The notes under the pieces are model-generated. The model was not told the origin of the DNA. It saw only the letters and a program-made list of their open reading frames with translations, and did no database searches. A stretch of 64,000 nucleotides of DNA from JBPRGH01 sp051418055. GTDB lineage: Bacteria > Bacteroidota > Bacteroidia > Cytophagales > Cyclobacteriaceae. The stretch is from assembly GCA_051418055.1 (NCBI GenBank), contig JBPRGH010000054.1:62001-126000 (forward strand), in the 5' to 3' direction. Below are positions 16,803-26,575 of the stretch, piece after piece. The first letter of the stretch is position 1, and each line of letters begins with the position of its first letter. Position numbers and translations under genes: made by a program.

Positions 16803-17993
16803 TTAACCTTGTTCTGTATAACCGTATTCTTCCATTTTATCCTGCATTTCCTGAACTTTCTCAGGCATTCTCAGTTGGGCATAGCTAAATCTAAGCTGCT
16901 CAAGTGCAGTTCTGTTTTTAGGATCAAGCTCAAGAACTTTCTCCCAGTAAGGAAGTGCTTTTTTAAGCAATTCATTAGCTTGTTTTGTAAGTTCCTTCTC
17001 CTTTTTTTGATCTGCTTTTGAGAAGCCTAAATTATTCTTTTCTTTAATTACTTCTACAGCATTATTGAAATGAATCACTGCCAGATTGAACAAAGAATTA
17101 AAATGATTAGGATCGGCCTCTATAGCTCGTTCATAAGCCGCTACAGCTTCTTCAGGGTTTTCAAGCTCCTGTAGCATTACTCCCAGACTAAAATAAAGAT
17201 CAGGATTATCAGGTTCAGCTTCAATGGCGGCCTCAAGTTCAGCTTTAGCTTCTTCAACACGCTCAAGTCGGATCAATGTATTTATCTCTGTTTTAGCTAA
17301 ATCCATTTCATTAGGCCATCTTTCTCTTGCTTTTCTGATATATTCCAGCGCTTTTTCATCATCTTTTCGAATATTGGCTTCAATATAGATCAATGAGTTA
17401 TAGACATCTTTTTCATGATGGTCCAGCTCTTCAATTAGATATTCAAATTTTTCGGCTGCTTTCTCAAACTGCTCAGCACCCTGATAAGCAAGACCGGAAT
17501 AGAAAGCACAGGTAGTATCTTTTGGCATTACCATTTGACATCTTTCAAAAGCTTTCGCGGCGCTTAATTGCTCCCCTTCCTGGAAAGCTTTTACACCTTC
17601 ATTTAGATAATGAGCCCACAGCATTTGCTCATGCTGGCTTTTTAATATTGGTAAACCAGTCGGTCCACTGATAAAAAGCTCTTTCTCCTTAGTGTTCATT
17701 TCTTCAGCTTTATTAAAAGCCTCTACTGAAGTAATTAAAGGATCAGGCTGTACATCCTGATATTCTGGCTTGGAAGTGGTATCTATGGCAGCGTAAATCA
17801 AACCTCTGTAATACCAGGTCTCGGGATCATCTTTTGTTTTCGGATGCTCAATAGCCGCATCAATTATTTCTCTGGCTTCAGCTAGTTCACCATCCTGAAC
17901 CGCTTTTAATGCTTTGTTGATCTTCGGCTTTTTCTGACCAAAAGCCACACCCGCAACTAGCATGATCAATAAAAATAAAATATTACGTTTCAT
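16803..17993 (-). CDS. Exported TPR-repeat protein
   Basis: 396 residues. Signal peptide MKRNILFLLIMLVAGVAFGQ, then TPR-type helical repeats along the whole chain; clear units are CAFYSGLAYQGAEQFEKAAE, DLYFSLGVMLQELENPEEAV and FNSLFNLAVIHFNNAVE, and the region 260-345 is the most regular. No lipobox. It probably acts as a periplasmic scaffold. The start is 20 bp after the gyrA stop, so it is likely transcribed with gyrA, a pairing seen in other Cytophagales; the reason for the link is not known. Confidence 0.88.
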   Translation of the reverse strand: MKRNILFLLIMLVAGVAFGQKKPKINKALKAVQDGELAEAREIIDAAIEHPKTKDDPETWYYRGLIYAAIDTTSKPEYQDVQPDPLITSVEAFNKAEEMNTKEKELFISGPTGLPILKSQHEQMLWAHYLNEGVKAFQEGEQLSAAKAFERCQMVMPKDTTCAFYSGLAYQGAEQFEKAAEKFEYLIEELDHHEKDVYNSLIYIEANIRKDDEKALEYIRKARERWPNEMDLAKTEINTLIRLERVEEAKAELEAAIEAEPDNPDLYFSLGVMLQELENPEEAVAAYERAIEADPNHFNSLFNLAVIHFNNAVEVIKEKNNLGFSKADQKKEKELTKQANELLKKALPYWEKVLELDPKNRTALEQLRFSYAQLRMPEKVQEMQDKMEEYGYTEQG

Positions 17994-18012
17994 AATTTTG
18001 TTGTTATAGTTC

Positions 18013-20562
18013 TTAATCTTCTTTTTCGTCTGTTTCTGATTCGTTATTTAAGTCTTCTTTATTAGTGATATCTTCTTCACCTTCAATTATTCCTTCCTCT
18101 TCAACATCTTCTTCAACTTCAATCTTTTCGATCTTTTCTACCGAAGATATTTCATCATTTGCACTAAGCTTTATTAATCTTACACCCTGGGTAGCTCTGC
18201 CCATTACCCGAAGGCCTTCAACTCCTATGCGAATAATAATGCCGGATCTATTAATAATCATCAGGTCATCAGTATCAACTACTTCCTTTATTGCAACAAG
18301 CTTGCCAGTTTTTTCCGTTACATTCAACGTTTTTATTCCCTTAGCTCCACGTTTAGTAATTCTATACTCAGAAACCTTAGAACGTTTTCCATATCCTTTT
18401 TCTGAAACAACCAGCAGGTCCGCATCTTCACGGGATACACAAACCATTCCCACTACATAATCATCATCACCTTCTAATGTAATCCCTCTTACACCGGCAG
18501 CTGTTCTTCCCATCGGCCTTACCTGAGACTCATGGAAATGGATTGCCTTTCCGGATCTTTTGGCTATTATAATATGATTATCTCCATTGGTAAGTTTAGC
18601 TTCAAGTAAAACATCACCTTCACGAACAGTAATAGCATTTATACCATTAGCCCTCGGCCTGCTGTACGATTCCAATGATGTCTTTTTAATTACACCATTA
18701 CGTGTACACATCAAAATGAAGTTATTATTTATATAATCCTCATCATTTAAATTATCGACATTAATAACGGCTTTTACTTTATCACCCGGTTCGATATTTA
18801 TTAAATTCTGAATAGCCCGGCCCTTAGAGATCTTAGAACCTTCAGGTATCTCATATACTTTTTTCCAGAAAACTTTTCCAAATTCGGTGAATATCAAGAG
18901 GTAGTTATGTGCAGAAGCTATAAATAAATGTTCTGTAAAATCATCTTCTTTGGATTTCGCACCTCTTGAACCAACGCCACCTCTACCCTGGCTTCTAAAT
19001 TCAGTAACAGGTGTGCGCTTGATATACCCTTCATGTGAAATGGTAATTACCATATCCTCATCAGGTATCATATCCTCTATGGTAATATCCTCTGCGCTAT
19101 GTACAATTTCAGTACGACGCTCATCACCATAACGCTCTCGCAGTTCTGAAAGCTCATCCTTTATGATCTGCATTCTGCGCTCTTCACTTCCAAGAATATC
19201 TTTTAGATCAGCTATTAGGGCAACAATTTCATCGTATTCTTTCTGGATCTTTTCTCTTTCAAGACCGGTAAGACGCTGCAAACGCATTTCCAAAATTGCC
19301 TTTGCCTGGATCTCAGAAAGTTCAAAATGGCTTATTAATTCTGCCTTAGCCGCTTCCGGATCACGGCTTTGACGGATAATTTCTATAATTTTATCAAGGT
19401 TGTCAAGAGCAATAAGATATCCCAATAAGATATGAGCTCGTTTTTCTGCTTCATCAAGCTCATATTCTGTTCTTCGCGTTACAACCTCATGCCTGTGTTC
19501 AACAAAGTATTTAATCAGGTCCTTTATATTCAGCACTTGCGGCCTTCCTTTTACAAGCGCAATATTATTTACACCAAAAGAAGTTTGGAGCTGAGTATAT
19601 TTGTATAAATGATTAAGTACAATATTTGGAATGGCATCTTTTTTCAGCTCATAAACGATCCTCATTCCATTACGGTCGGATTCATCCCGAAGATCATGGA
19701 TCCCTTCAATTTTCTTCTCATTTACCAGTGCAGCCGTCTTTTCGATCATAGACGCTTTATTTACCTGATAAGGGATCTCTGTTACAATTATCTGCTCACG
19801 GCCGGTTTTGCTTGTTTCAAATTCCGCTTTGGCACGCATTACTACTCTGCCACGACCAGTCAGCATTGCATTTTGAACGCCTGTATAACCGTAAATAATA
19901 CCACCTGTAGGAAAATCGGGTGCTTTAATATGCTGAACCAGCTCATCAATTTCGATATCCCTGTTATCGATGTAAGCAACAATACCATCAACAACCTCAG
20001 TAAGGTTATGGGGCGGCATGTTAGTTGCCATACCTACAGCAATTCCTGAGGAGCCATTCACCAAAAGATTCGGGAGCTTTGCCGGAAGAACGCTGGGTTC
20101 ATTTGTGCTATCATCAAAATTCGGCTGGAAATTAACCGTATTTTTGTTGATATCCGCAAGCATCTCCTCTGAGATGCGTCGCAATCGAGCCTCTGTATAA
20201 CGCATGGCTGCAGGAGGATCACCATCCACAGAACCAAAGTTTCCCTGCCCGTCAACAAGCATATAGCGCAGCGACCAGGGCTGAGCCATTCTCACCATTG
20301 TTTCATAAACAGCAGCATCTCCATGCGGGTGATACTTACCTAACACCTCCCCGACAATACGTGCTGATTTTTTATGAGCCTTATTATACGTAACTCCCAA
20401 TTCCTGCATACCGTAGAGTATCCGGCGATGAACAGGCTTAAGGCCATCACGAACGTCTGGTAAAGCCCTGGAAATAATCACCGACATCGAATAGTCGATG
20501 TACGCTCCCCTCATTTCATCCTCTATATTTATAGGGATAATATTTGATGTATTCTCTGCCAT
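18013..20562 (-). CDS. gyrA: DNA gyrase subunit A
   Basis: 849 residues. Winged-helix/tower domain with catalytic Tyr in AAMRYTEARL (about 115-124), a C-terminal beta-pinwheel with repeated motifs, and a GyrA-box variant SQGRGGVGSRG (canonical QRRGGKG), needed for DNA wrapping and negative supercoiling, then a very acidic tail (EEDVEEEGIIEGEED) of a kind known to tune wrapping in E. coli. At the position of E. coli Ser83 this protein has Ala (HPHGDAAVYE), a residue linked to lower quinolone affinity in other genera. The partner gyrB is not in the window. The TPR gene follows at 20 bp. Confidence 0.96.
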   Translation of the reverse strand: MAENTSNIIPINIEDEMRGAYIDYSMSVIISRALPDVRDGLKPVHRRILYGMQELGVTYNKAHKKSARIVGEVLGKYHPHGDAAVYETMVRMAQPWSLRYMLVDGQGNFGSVDGDPPAAMRYTEARLRRISEEMLADINKNTVNFQPNFDDSTNEPSVLPAKLPNLLVNGSSGIAVGMATNMPPHNLTEVVDGIVAYIDNRDIEIDELVQHIKAPDFPTGGIIYGYTGVQNAMLTGRGRVVMRAKAEFETSKTGREQIIVTEIPYQVNKASMIEKTAALVNEKKIEGIHDLRDESDRNGMRIVYELKKDAIPNIVLNHLYKYTQLQTSFGVNNIALVKGRPQVLNIKDLIKYFVEHRHEVVTRRTEYELDEAEKRAHILLGYLIALDNLDKIIEIIRQSRDPEAAKAELISHFELSEIQAKAILEMRLQRLTGLEREKIQKEYDEIVALIADLKDILGSEERRMQIIKDELSELRERYGDERRTEIVHSAEDITIEDMIPDEDMVITISHEGYIKRTPVTEFRSQGRGGVGSRGAKSKEDDFTEHLFIASAHNYLLIFTEFGKVFWKKVYEIPEGSKISKGRAIQNLINIEPGDKVKAVINVDNLNDEDYINNNFILMCTRNGVIKKTSLESYSRPRANGINAITVREGDVLLEAKLTNGDNHIIIAKRSGKAIHFHESQVRPMGRTAAGVRGITLEGDDDYVVGMVCVSREDADLLVVSEKGYGKRSKVSEYRITKRGAKGIKTLNVTEKTGKLVAIKEVVDTDDLMIINRSGIIIRIGVEGLRVMGRATQGVRLIKLSANDEISSVEKIEKIEVEEDVEEEGIIEGEEDITNKEDLNNESETDEKED

Positions 20563-20605
20563 TAAAAATTTATTACTAGATCTTTCTTTTCAACAAATTA
20601 CTAAT

Positions 20606-20635
20606 AATTCGTCATTTATTAAATGATGGCGAATT
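20606..20635. promoter_or_regulatory. Interrupted inverted repeat upstream of gyrA
   Basis: AATTCG-TCATTT pairs with AAATGA-TGG-CGAATT around a three-base centre, 44 bp upstream of the gyrA ATG. It could be an operator or an mRNA leader hairpin. No TAnnTTTG was found beside it, so its role is open. Confidence 0.3.
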
Positions 20636-20679
20636 TAGCTAATTTTTATGTTGTTGCCATACTCAAAAGGCAAATATTG

Positions 20680-21714
20680 CTAATATGGGTTCAGCTTCTT
20701 TTTATTTTTCCCCTTGTATTTTATTAATACAGGATAATTCTGCCCGTGATGCGGGTTTTGCCATTTATAAAAAGGATGTACCCTGCTTCTATAGTTGTAT
20801 TCACCATGCATATGATTTACCTGTGTACGGCATTTTTTAATAAAGCATTTTGGCACCTCCGGTATTTTATAAAAAATTCCAAATTCAATTGTGGCAGCGT
20901 TGCTTGAGGTTGTAATTACATTACTGCTTTCAGGGATTACCATTGAATAATTTTTTAATTCAAATGAAGGCCTGATAAAAGCACGAAAATATTCTGAAAA
21001 CTCTCTTTCTACAGGTATCCCTACATTTACAAATACCCCTTTTTCCATTATTGACCTATTGAAGTCTCCGTTGTATTTCACTACACCGACCCTTGCATCA
21101 ATACCCACCAGATAGTCCCAGTACCTAATCACACGAGCACCCACGATCCCATAGTATCTCCAAATAAAAGTACCTTTAATATCCGGAGTTATTTCACTTA
21201 ACCTATCTTCATAATGAGTTGGGCCGAATGGACGGGGTATGTGATATTCAAGAGAAAAACCAGCTCCTATTTTATAATTCCTATAGTCATAGTGAAGGCT
21301 TACATTTACAGGAATACTATGGCTTAGGCTTTTATATTTTAATTCACTGCTGTCTGAGGAAACAAAAAACTCATTCCCGTCGACCCGCACATCTGCAAAT
21401 TTTAGATCATTATACCAATAGGATGTTCCTGATACTGAATCACCTGCTGCAAAATCTCCGGTAAAAAGGATTGGCCCCTGTTCGGAATCCTGGAGTATAT
21501 TAAAATCCCGAAGATCCTGGCTGTAAAAGGTAGCACTATAACCCAGTGAAAACCCAAAGCTAAAATTACTGAAAAATGACCGCAAAGGTCGATTCTTGGG
21601 TTCAAAGTAAAAACCTTCAGGTACGGCAAAATCCTCTTTGTCATGTATTTGAGCAAACGATGAAAAAGAGCTTAATACAAAAAGTATTAAAAAATAAAAT
21701 TGCCGTATTCGCAT
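20680..21714 (-). CDS. Probable outer-membrane beta-barrel protein, unknown
   Basis: 344 residues. Signal peptide MRIRQFYFLILFVLSSFSSFAQ, then long stretches of alternating polar and hydrophobic residues rich in Tyr, Phe and Gly (NFSFGFSLGYSATF, VSLHYDYRNYKIGAGFSLEY) that suggest beta strands of a barrel. The C-terminus is basic (YKGKNKKKLNPY) and has three Cys in CFIKKCRTQ. I do not recognise the family. It follows the 21758 gene by 43 bp on the same strand. Confidence 0.7.
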   Translation of the reverse strand: MRIRQFYFLILFVLSSFSSFAQIHDKEDFAVPEGFYFEPKNRPLRSFFSNFSFGFSLGYSATFYSQDLRDFNILQDSEQGPILFTGDFAAGDSVSGTSYWYNDLKFADVRVDGNEFFVSSDSSELKYKSLSHSIPVNVSLHYDYRNYKIGAGFSLEYHIPRPFGPTHYEDRLSEITPDIKGTFIWRYYGIVGARVIRYWDYLVGIDARVGVVKYNGDFNRSIMEKGVFVNVGIPVEREFSEYFRAFIRPSFELKNYSMVIPESSNVITTSSNAATIEFGIFYKIPEVPKCFIKKCRTQVNHMHGEYNYRSRVHPFYKWQNPHHGQNYPVLIKYKGKNKKKLNPY

Positions 21715-21757
21715 CAGTAGTTATAACATGCAAAAGTAAGAAAAAGTATAGTCCTTT

Positions 21758-22372
21758 TTACTTTATTTGGAAGGTTTTTAGGAATTCCTGATATACAGGA
21801 ATGGCATCAAAACCAAGTTTGCTTCCCATATCAGTTATTTTTTCGTACTCGACCTTTGAAATACTCCGCTCCCTCGTCAGATTATTCTCATCATGAAGAA
21901 AGAAGGATGTTAAAAACCTGACAAATCCATAAGGTACGCTCATAAGATGCTGCGTAAAATTCAACATTTGTTTATCAGAATTTCTTGCTGATTGAAGTTC
22001 TGACAACTGTTTAATATCAAATGATTTATGCATACATAACTTTATCACATCAAAGAATGGAGATTCCCATTTCTCATATGATTTAATAAAGAATTTCATA
22101 GCGTGTGCTACAGGATCTAATTTTAAAAAATAACCTCCTTTTGACATCTTTCTGGCCATTTTATTTAAAGCCAGCTCTTCAAAAAGACTAACACTACCAT
22201 TTGATAAAGCAATACCTGTTGCAGGGGTCATCATTATTAAAGACAAAAAGTCGTGTTCGCTTATTTCGAGAAATTCAGCTTCCGAAGCTATAAATTCTTT
22301 TTTCTTCGTCAGGACCTCATTAAGGATTTCAGCATCTTCCAGAAAGGAGGAAATTTCATTTTCGTTGAACAT
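21758..22372 (-). CDS. Cytoplasmic protein, unknown
   Basis: 204 residues with no signal peptide or membrane span, mainly helical, with an acidic N-terminus (MFNENEISSFLEDAEILNEV). No motif recognised. A hairpin terminator at 22474 separates it from the protease gene upstream, so it starts a two-gene unit with the outer-membrane protein 20680. Confidence 0.6.
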   Translation of the reverse strand: MFNENEISSFLEDAEILNEVLTKKKEFIASEAEFLEISEHDFLSLIMMTPATGIALSNGSVSLFEELALNKMARKMSKGGYFLKLDPVAHAMKFFIKSYEKWESPFFDVIKLCMHKSFDIKQLSELQSARNSDKQMLNFTQHLMSVPYGFVRFLTSFFLHDENNLTRERSISKVEYEKITDMGSKLGFDAIPVYQEFLKTFQIK

Positions 22373-22473
22373 AGGATTTATTTTCTAAAATTAAGATAAT
22401 CAAAAATTTATGAATTCAATTCAACCAGTGAAAATAGTTTTGTTCTTTTTAAAAAGCAAAAGGTAAAACAAAA

Positions 22474-22500
22474 AACCCGATCCTAAAAAAGGACCGGGCT
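22474..22500. terminator. Hairpin terminator after the prc gene
   Basis: CCCGATCCT and AGGACCGGG form a stem with one mismatch and an A-rich loop, flanked by A-run and T-containing tail. It lies 30 bp beyond the stop of the protease gene (22530) and terminates it on the reverse strand. Confidence 0.8.
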
Positions 22501-22529
22501 TTGTCTGATAAATTTATATCATTTTAATT

Positions 22530-24596
22530 TCATACATCAGCTTCAACAACTTCTGCAAGTATTAATAAGCTTTCTTTTAATAACTTATCCTGTATTTCTT
22601 TGGCTTCATTTGAAGGATCCTCAAGATCCATAGAAGTATTATCAGGAATAATCTTAGCAGCTTTTTCAGCTTCTTTAATCTCTGCCTTACGCTTCTCCAG
22701 GTTTAATGAAATCTTATCCTTTTCTATATTACGTTTAAAAGCTTTTGTTTCTTCAACAAGTGCCATTAAATGAGGGTCAGAATGCATTCGATTCTTATAG
22801 TTGCCATTAATTTCAGTTACAAGCCTCTCTGTTACTTTTCTGGAAGAATTAAAAGGTGCTGCGCGTATCTGGTCCCATGCCAATGCACTTGCATTAGCAC
22901 TTTCACCAAACTCATCCGCTGAGAAAGCAGAAGGTAATTCTATATCAGGAGTTACTCCTAAATGCTGTGTACTGCTTCCTGTGATCCGGTAAAACTTCTG
23001 CAAGGTAAGCTTTAGCTGACCAACGCTTTCCTTCTCACTTTCAGGAATATATCTTCCCAAATCAACCATGCTTTGTACTGTTCCCTTACCAAAAGTTTGT
23101 TCACCCACTACCAAGCCACGGCCATAATCCTGAATAGCTCCGGCAAAAATCTCTGAAGCTGAAGCGCTAAACCTGTTTATTAAAACCGTCAACGGACCAT
23201 CATACATCTTTTCCGGATCCTCATCCGATTCAATCTGGATCTGGTTGCTTTTATTTCTCACCTGAACCACCGGACCTTTTTCTATAAATAAGCCTGTTAA
23301 TTCTATAGCCTCTGCCAGTGAACCACCGCCATTATTTCTAAGATCTATTAACAGTCCATCAACATTCTCTGCCTGAAGTTCATTAATTAACCTTTTCACA
23401 TCCCTGGTGGTACTTGTATAATCCTCCTCACCAGCCTGATAAGCTTCAAAATCCATATAGAAGGTCGGGATATCTATTACACCCATTCTAAATTTTTTTC
23501 CATCCTTATCAATACTGATTATTTCCTTCTGTGCCCGCTGATCCTCAAGCTTAATTTTTTCCCTTACCAGTGTCACCACCTTTGACGGTCCATTAACACC
23601 TGTTTCTGCAGGCAGGATCTCTAATCTTACTGTGGTGCCTTTAGGTCCTTTAATCTGGCTTACCACATCATCAATCCTCCAACCAATGACATCCATCATC
23701 TCACCATCTTTATCCTGTGCTACACCAATAATCCTGTCACCCTCCTGAATTTTATTACTTTTATCAGCTGGCCCTCCGGGAATAACATTTATAACTTTAG
23801 TAAAATCATTATCAGTCTGAAGCCTTGCTCCTATTCCTTCCAATGAAAGGCTCATATTCTGTTTAAACTGATCAGATGTTTGTGGTGAAAAATAATTAGT
23901 ATGTGGATCATATGCACTGGCCACCGTATTCATATATACCTCAAAAACATCTTCAGATTTATTCTGGCTCAAGGATTTTCTGAAGCGTTCATATCTTTTC
24001 TCAATAAGCTCTCTTATTTCATCATCCTCTTTATCAGATAACTTCAAGCTTAATACCTGGCTTTTAACTACCTTTCTCCACAGATCGTTTAGCTCTTCAG
24101 TTGAACTCAACCACGGGTTATCGGAACGGTCAGTATCATAAGATTCCTCGACGGTAAAATCGTACTCTGCATGAATAAGATTATTTTGCACATACTCCAT
24201 GCGCTCATTAAAGCGATCTATAAACACAGAATAAATTTCATATGCAGGTTCCAGGTTGCCATTCTTTGTATGATCATCAAGTTCATTACGGTATTTTTCA
24301 AACTCCTTAATATCAGAAGCCAGGAAATACGACTTATTATTATCTAAAGCTTTAATATATTCATCAAGTATTACTGATGATAAAGAATCATTCATTTCCA
24401 GGCTACGGTAATGAAAATTACTTAATATTCTGACAACAAGCCTGGCCTCTTCTGAATATATTGGTTTAGGGGCAAGTTGTGTTGTGTCTGAAAATGAATT
24501 GTATTGATATATTGCTCCGGTCCCTGCAGATAGCAATGAGAAAAATAAAACAAAAAATATTGCAGCCGGAGTTACTTTCTTAATTTTATTATACAT
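22530..24596 (-). CDS. prc: Carboxy-terminal processing protease (Tsp/Prc, S41A)
   Basis: 688 residues. A signal anchor or signal peptide is at about 8-28 and is followed by a helical N-domain, a PDZ domain (about 250-340; LSLEGIGARLQ and IQEGDRIIGVAQD), the S41 core with LLIDLRNNGGGSLAEAI, the catalytic Ser in RFSASASEIFAGAIQDYGRG and the catalytic Lys in QTFGKGTVQ, and a C-terminal domain. The long form is close to E. coli Prc, a periplasmic protease that trims or degrades proteins by their C-termini, with effects on peptidoglycan hydrolases and lipoproteins. Single-gene unit. Confidence 0.94.
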   Translation of the reverse strand: MYNKIKKVTPAAIFFVLFFSLLSAGTGAIYQYNSFSDTTQLAPKPIYSEEARLVVRILSNFHYRSLEMNDSLSSVILDEYIKALDNNKSYFLASDIKEFEKYRNELDDHTKNGNLEPAYEIYSVFIDRFNERMEYVQNNLIHAEYDFTVEESYDTDRSDNPWLSSTEELNDLWRKVVKSQVLSLKLSDKEDDEIRELIEKRYERFRKSLSQNKSEDVFEVYMNTVASAYDPHTNYFSPQTSDQFKQNMSLSLEGIGARLQTDNDFTKVINVIPGGPADKSNKIQEGDRIIGVAQDKDGEMMDVIGWRIDDVVSQIKGPKGTTVRLEILPAETGVNGPSKVVTLVREKIKLEDQRAQKEIISIDKDGKKFRMGVIDIPTFYMDFEAYQAGEEDYTSTTRDVKRLINELQAENVDGLLIDLRNNGGGSLAEAIELTGLFIEKGPVVQVRNKSNQIQIESDEDPEKMYDGPLTVLINRFSASASEIFAGAIQDYGRGLVVGEQTFGKGTVQSMVDLGRYIPESEKESVGQLKLTLQKFYRITGSSTQHLGVTPDIELPSAFSADEFGESANASALAWDQIRAAPFNSSRKVTERLVTEINGNYKNRMHSDPHLMALVEETKAFKRNIEKDKISLNLEKRKAEIKEAEKAAKIIPDNTSMDLEDPSNEAKEIQDKLLKESLLILAEVVEADV

Positions 24597-24695
24597 ATAA
24601 ATCCTCTTATTCCTTCAGTTTCTTTAACGCTATAAGAGCCAAAAGGGTGCCAGTAATTTTAATATCGGCTAATTTTTTTTTTATAACCTTTTAAA

Positions 24696-25589
24696 TTAAA
24701 CGGTTGCTTCTGACTCTTTAAGAAACTGCGAAGCCTGTTCTACTGTTTGGAATTCATAGGATTTTTTCTCACCAGATTCATCAAGCATTTCAATACGAAT
24801 AACCCGCCAGTTACTCTTATTCATTGAAGTTTCTTCCGGTGTACGCATATAATATTCAGGGTTGTTTGGGGCTATTTTGAATCTTGTAGCTCTAACTGAA
24901 CCACAATAAGAACATTCATAATGTTTTATTAACTCACCTGTTTCTGAATCAGTAGGTTTTGTAATTATCTCTTCACGCTGCACCCTCATGGTGTAAAAAC
25001 CACAGTTATTGCATTGTAAAGCCTCAAGGTGACCGGGATACTTTTCAATTTTTGTATCTCCTGTTTTATCATCCATCCATACATCATAATCTACTGAAAA
25101 GACATTTTCCTCTGCCTGCATACCTTCATCCAGGTGTACATCTTCTTCCTGCTCATCTAAAAGACGCATCTTGTTTCCTGTTTTAGGATTAACACGAGGC
25201 ATGTAACGCCATTTACGTAATTTCTTACTAATATGTGTAGGGTGATAATATTCTAAAATAAGATGAGAGATATATCCAACTAATGTACCTCCGGCAACTG
25301 CAATAAACAATCGTACAAGGAACCATACAAAATCGAATTCTAAAGTTCCCTTGCCGTAAGTATTAATAAGCATAAAAACAGCTACGCCAATACAATAAAA
25401 GCTATACCTATAATATTTGATCTGATTATTACGGATGTAATCATATTTCTCTTTATAGTCTTTGATTGACCCCTCTCTTATTTTATGAATTATATATATA
25501 AGAATAGCAAGTCCAAAAAAAACGAACATTCCATAAGCCATGACAGTATGCCAGACATCGAGAAAACCATTCATTTCATTATTTTCCAT
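24696..25589 (-). CDS. Membrane protein with cytoplasmic zinc-ribbon-like domain, unknown
   Basis: 297 residues. Three membrane segments (about 15-35, 60-80 and 85-110) are followed by a soluble part with paired cysteines LQCNNCGFYTMRV and YECSYCGSV (about 185 and 225), the spacing of a treble-clef or zinc-ribbon. No catalytic motif seen. It is flanked by 99 bp before the prc gene on one side and by the divergent small gene 25999 on the other. Function is unknown; zinc binding is inferred from the two CxxC pairs. Confidence 0.7.
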   Translation of the reverse strand: MENNEMNGFLDVWHTVMAYGMFVFFGLAILIYIIHKIREGSIKDYKEKYDYIRNNQIKYYRYSFYCIGVAVFMLINTYGKGTLEFDFVWFLVRLFIAVAGGTLVGYISHLILEYYHPTHISKKLRKWRYMPRVNPKTGNKMRLLDEQEEDVHLDEGMQAEENVFSVDYDVWMDDKTGDTKIEKYPGHLEALQCNNCGFYTMRVQREEIITKPTDSETGELIKHYECSYCGSVRATRFKIAPNNPEYYMRTPEETSMNKSNWRVIRIEMLDESGEKKSYEFQTVEQASQFLKESEATV

Positions 25590-25916
25590 AGGTACTTTTA
25601 TTGTTAATTTTGTTATAAATTAAGTAAACATACACCGAATTAACAAATTACTTTACACATTCCATTATCGTGATGCTAAAATTTAGAAAAATCCGTAAAT
25701 CCCTCTTTCAGTTCCTGGCTGCTATAAACCGGAAAATCCTTCCACGTTACAGCAATAAAGATCTTAATAAACTTAGTAAAATTGATAAGCTTATCATCGG
25801 TTATCGTTACTATGTGACTAAAAATGCAGTTGACCAGGAATAACATCTTAACTGCCAGATAATTAACATATTGCACTTCAATTATTACTTATGGGAAAAG
25901 TGTAAAAATATTTTTT

Positions 25917-25994
25917 GTGTAATTTTGCACTAATTAACTTGCATTATAGTATTCTATACTATATATTTGAATTATTGTATGTGCAAAACTACAC
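25917..25994 (+). promoter_or_regulatory. Promoter enclosed by a 14-bp inverted repeat
   Basis: TTG (25939..25941), a 20-base spacer and TATATTTG (25962..25969) fit the Bacteroidota promoter and lie 29 bases before the ATG at 25999. The promoter is enclosed by GTGTAATTTTGCAC (25917..25930) and GTGCAAAACTACAC (25981..25994), inverted copies agreeing at 13 of 14 positions with centres 64 bp apart, near six helical turns. This looks like a looping operator pair. Confidence 0.65.
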
Positions 25995-25998
25995 TATT

Positions 25999-26250
25999 AT
26001 GAATGTAAATTTAGACAAAAAGAGAATCGAAAGGGAGTTTGAATTCTTTACTTCCAAAAATTTTGAAAAGCCTAAAAAATGCCGTAATACTGAGCAAATA
26101 AGGTTTTACGTACAGGAGTTAACGCTTATGATCCAAAAAATGGAAAGCAGATCAGGATATATTCCCCCTTCAGCTTATCAGCTTTTAGCGCAGTATAACC
26201 AGGAACTAAACAAACATATCTATGCTGATTTCAGAAACCATTATTGCTAA
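25999..26250 (+). CDS. Small protein, unknown
   Basis: 83 residues from the ATG at 25999, starting MNVNLDKKRIEREFEFFTSK. The open frame extends upstream to 25915, but that part lies across the promoter, so the internal ATG is chosen. The product is charged and helical with no membrane span. I do not recognise it. It is the only clear gene behind the inverted-repeat promoter. Confidence 0.6.
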   Translation: MNVNLDKKRIEREFEFFTSKNFEKPKKCRNTEQIRFYVQELTLMIQKMESRSGYIPPSAYQLLAQYNQELNKHIYADFRNHYC

Positions 26251-26575
26251 AAAAGCAACGTTTTTTGATAATATGCATTACCTCCCCTCCCCCATTAACT
26301 TTACGTGTAATGCTATATATACAGCGATAATTAATCGCTCAGGGAGAATGCAGTACTATAAAACCATACCGGGAGTGTCGAGGGAGCGGATCAGCCGAAT
26401 TGAATTTTGTGAAGTATATAACTCCCAAAATATACTGGGGGTAAAGCCTTTACAGACACATCTGGGTACATCTGTATTTCAGATGGAATTTTATATTTAG
26501 AAAACTTAATTACAAGTAAATTAAGGAAAAGAAATATATTGGTAACTTGTATTCACGCGGTCAATACTTTTTAGA
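26251..26575. other. Intergenic stretch with one palindrome
   Basis: No convincing gene. An open frame (26222..26500 on the plus strand) covers part of it but overlaps the preceding gene and has no homology I can recognise. A perfect inverted repeat AGCGAT-AATTA-ATCGCT lies at 26323..26339 and could be a protein binding site. The last 50 bases lead to the SpoIIE-type gene and have no exact TAnnTTTG. Confidence 0.4.

Noticed and set aside
25676..25876. Reverse-strand open frame of 66 codons before the 25999 gene
   Set aside because: Low-complexity hydrophobic sequence without family, in the promoter area of divergent genes; likely chance.
26222..26500. Plus-strand open frame of 92 codons
   Set aside because: Overlaps the preceding small gene by 29 bases, crosses a palindrome and lacks recognisable domain or promoter. 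Coding cannot be excluded but is not supported.
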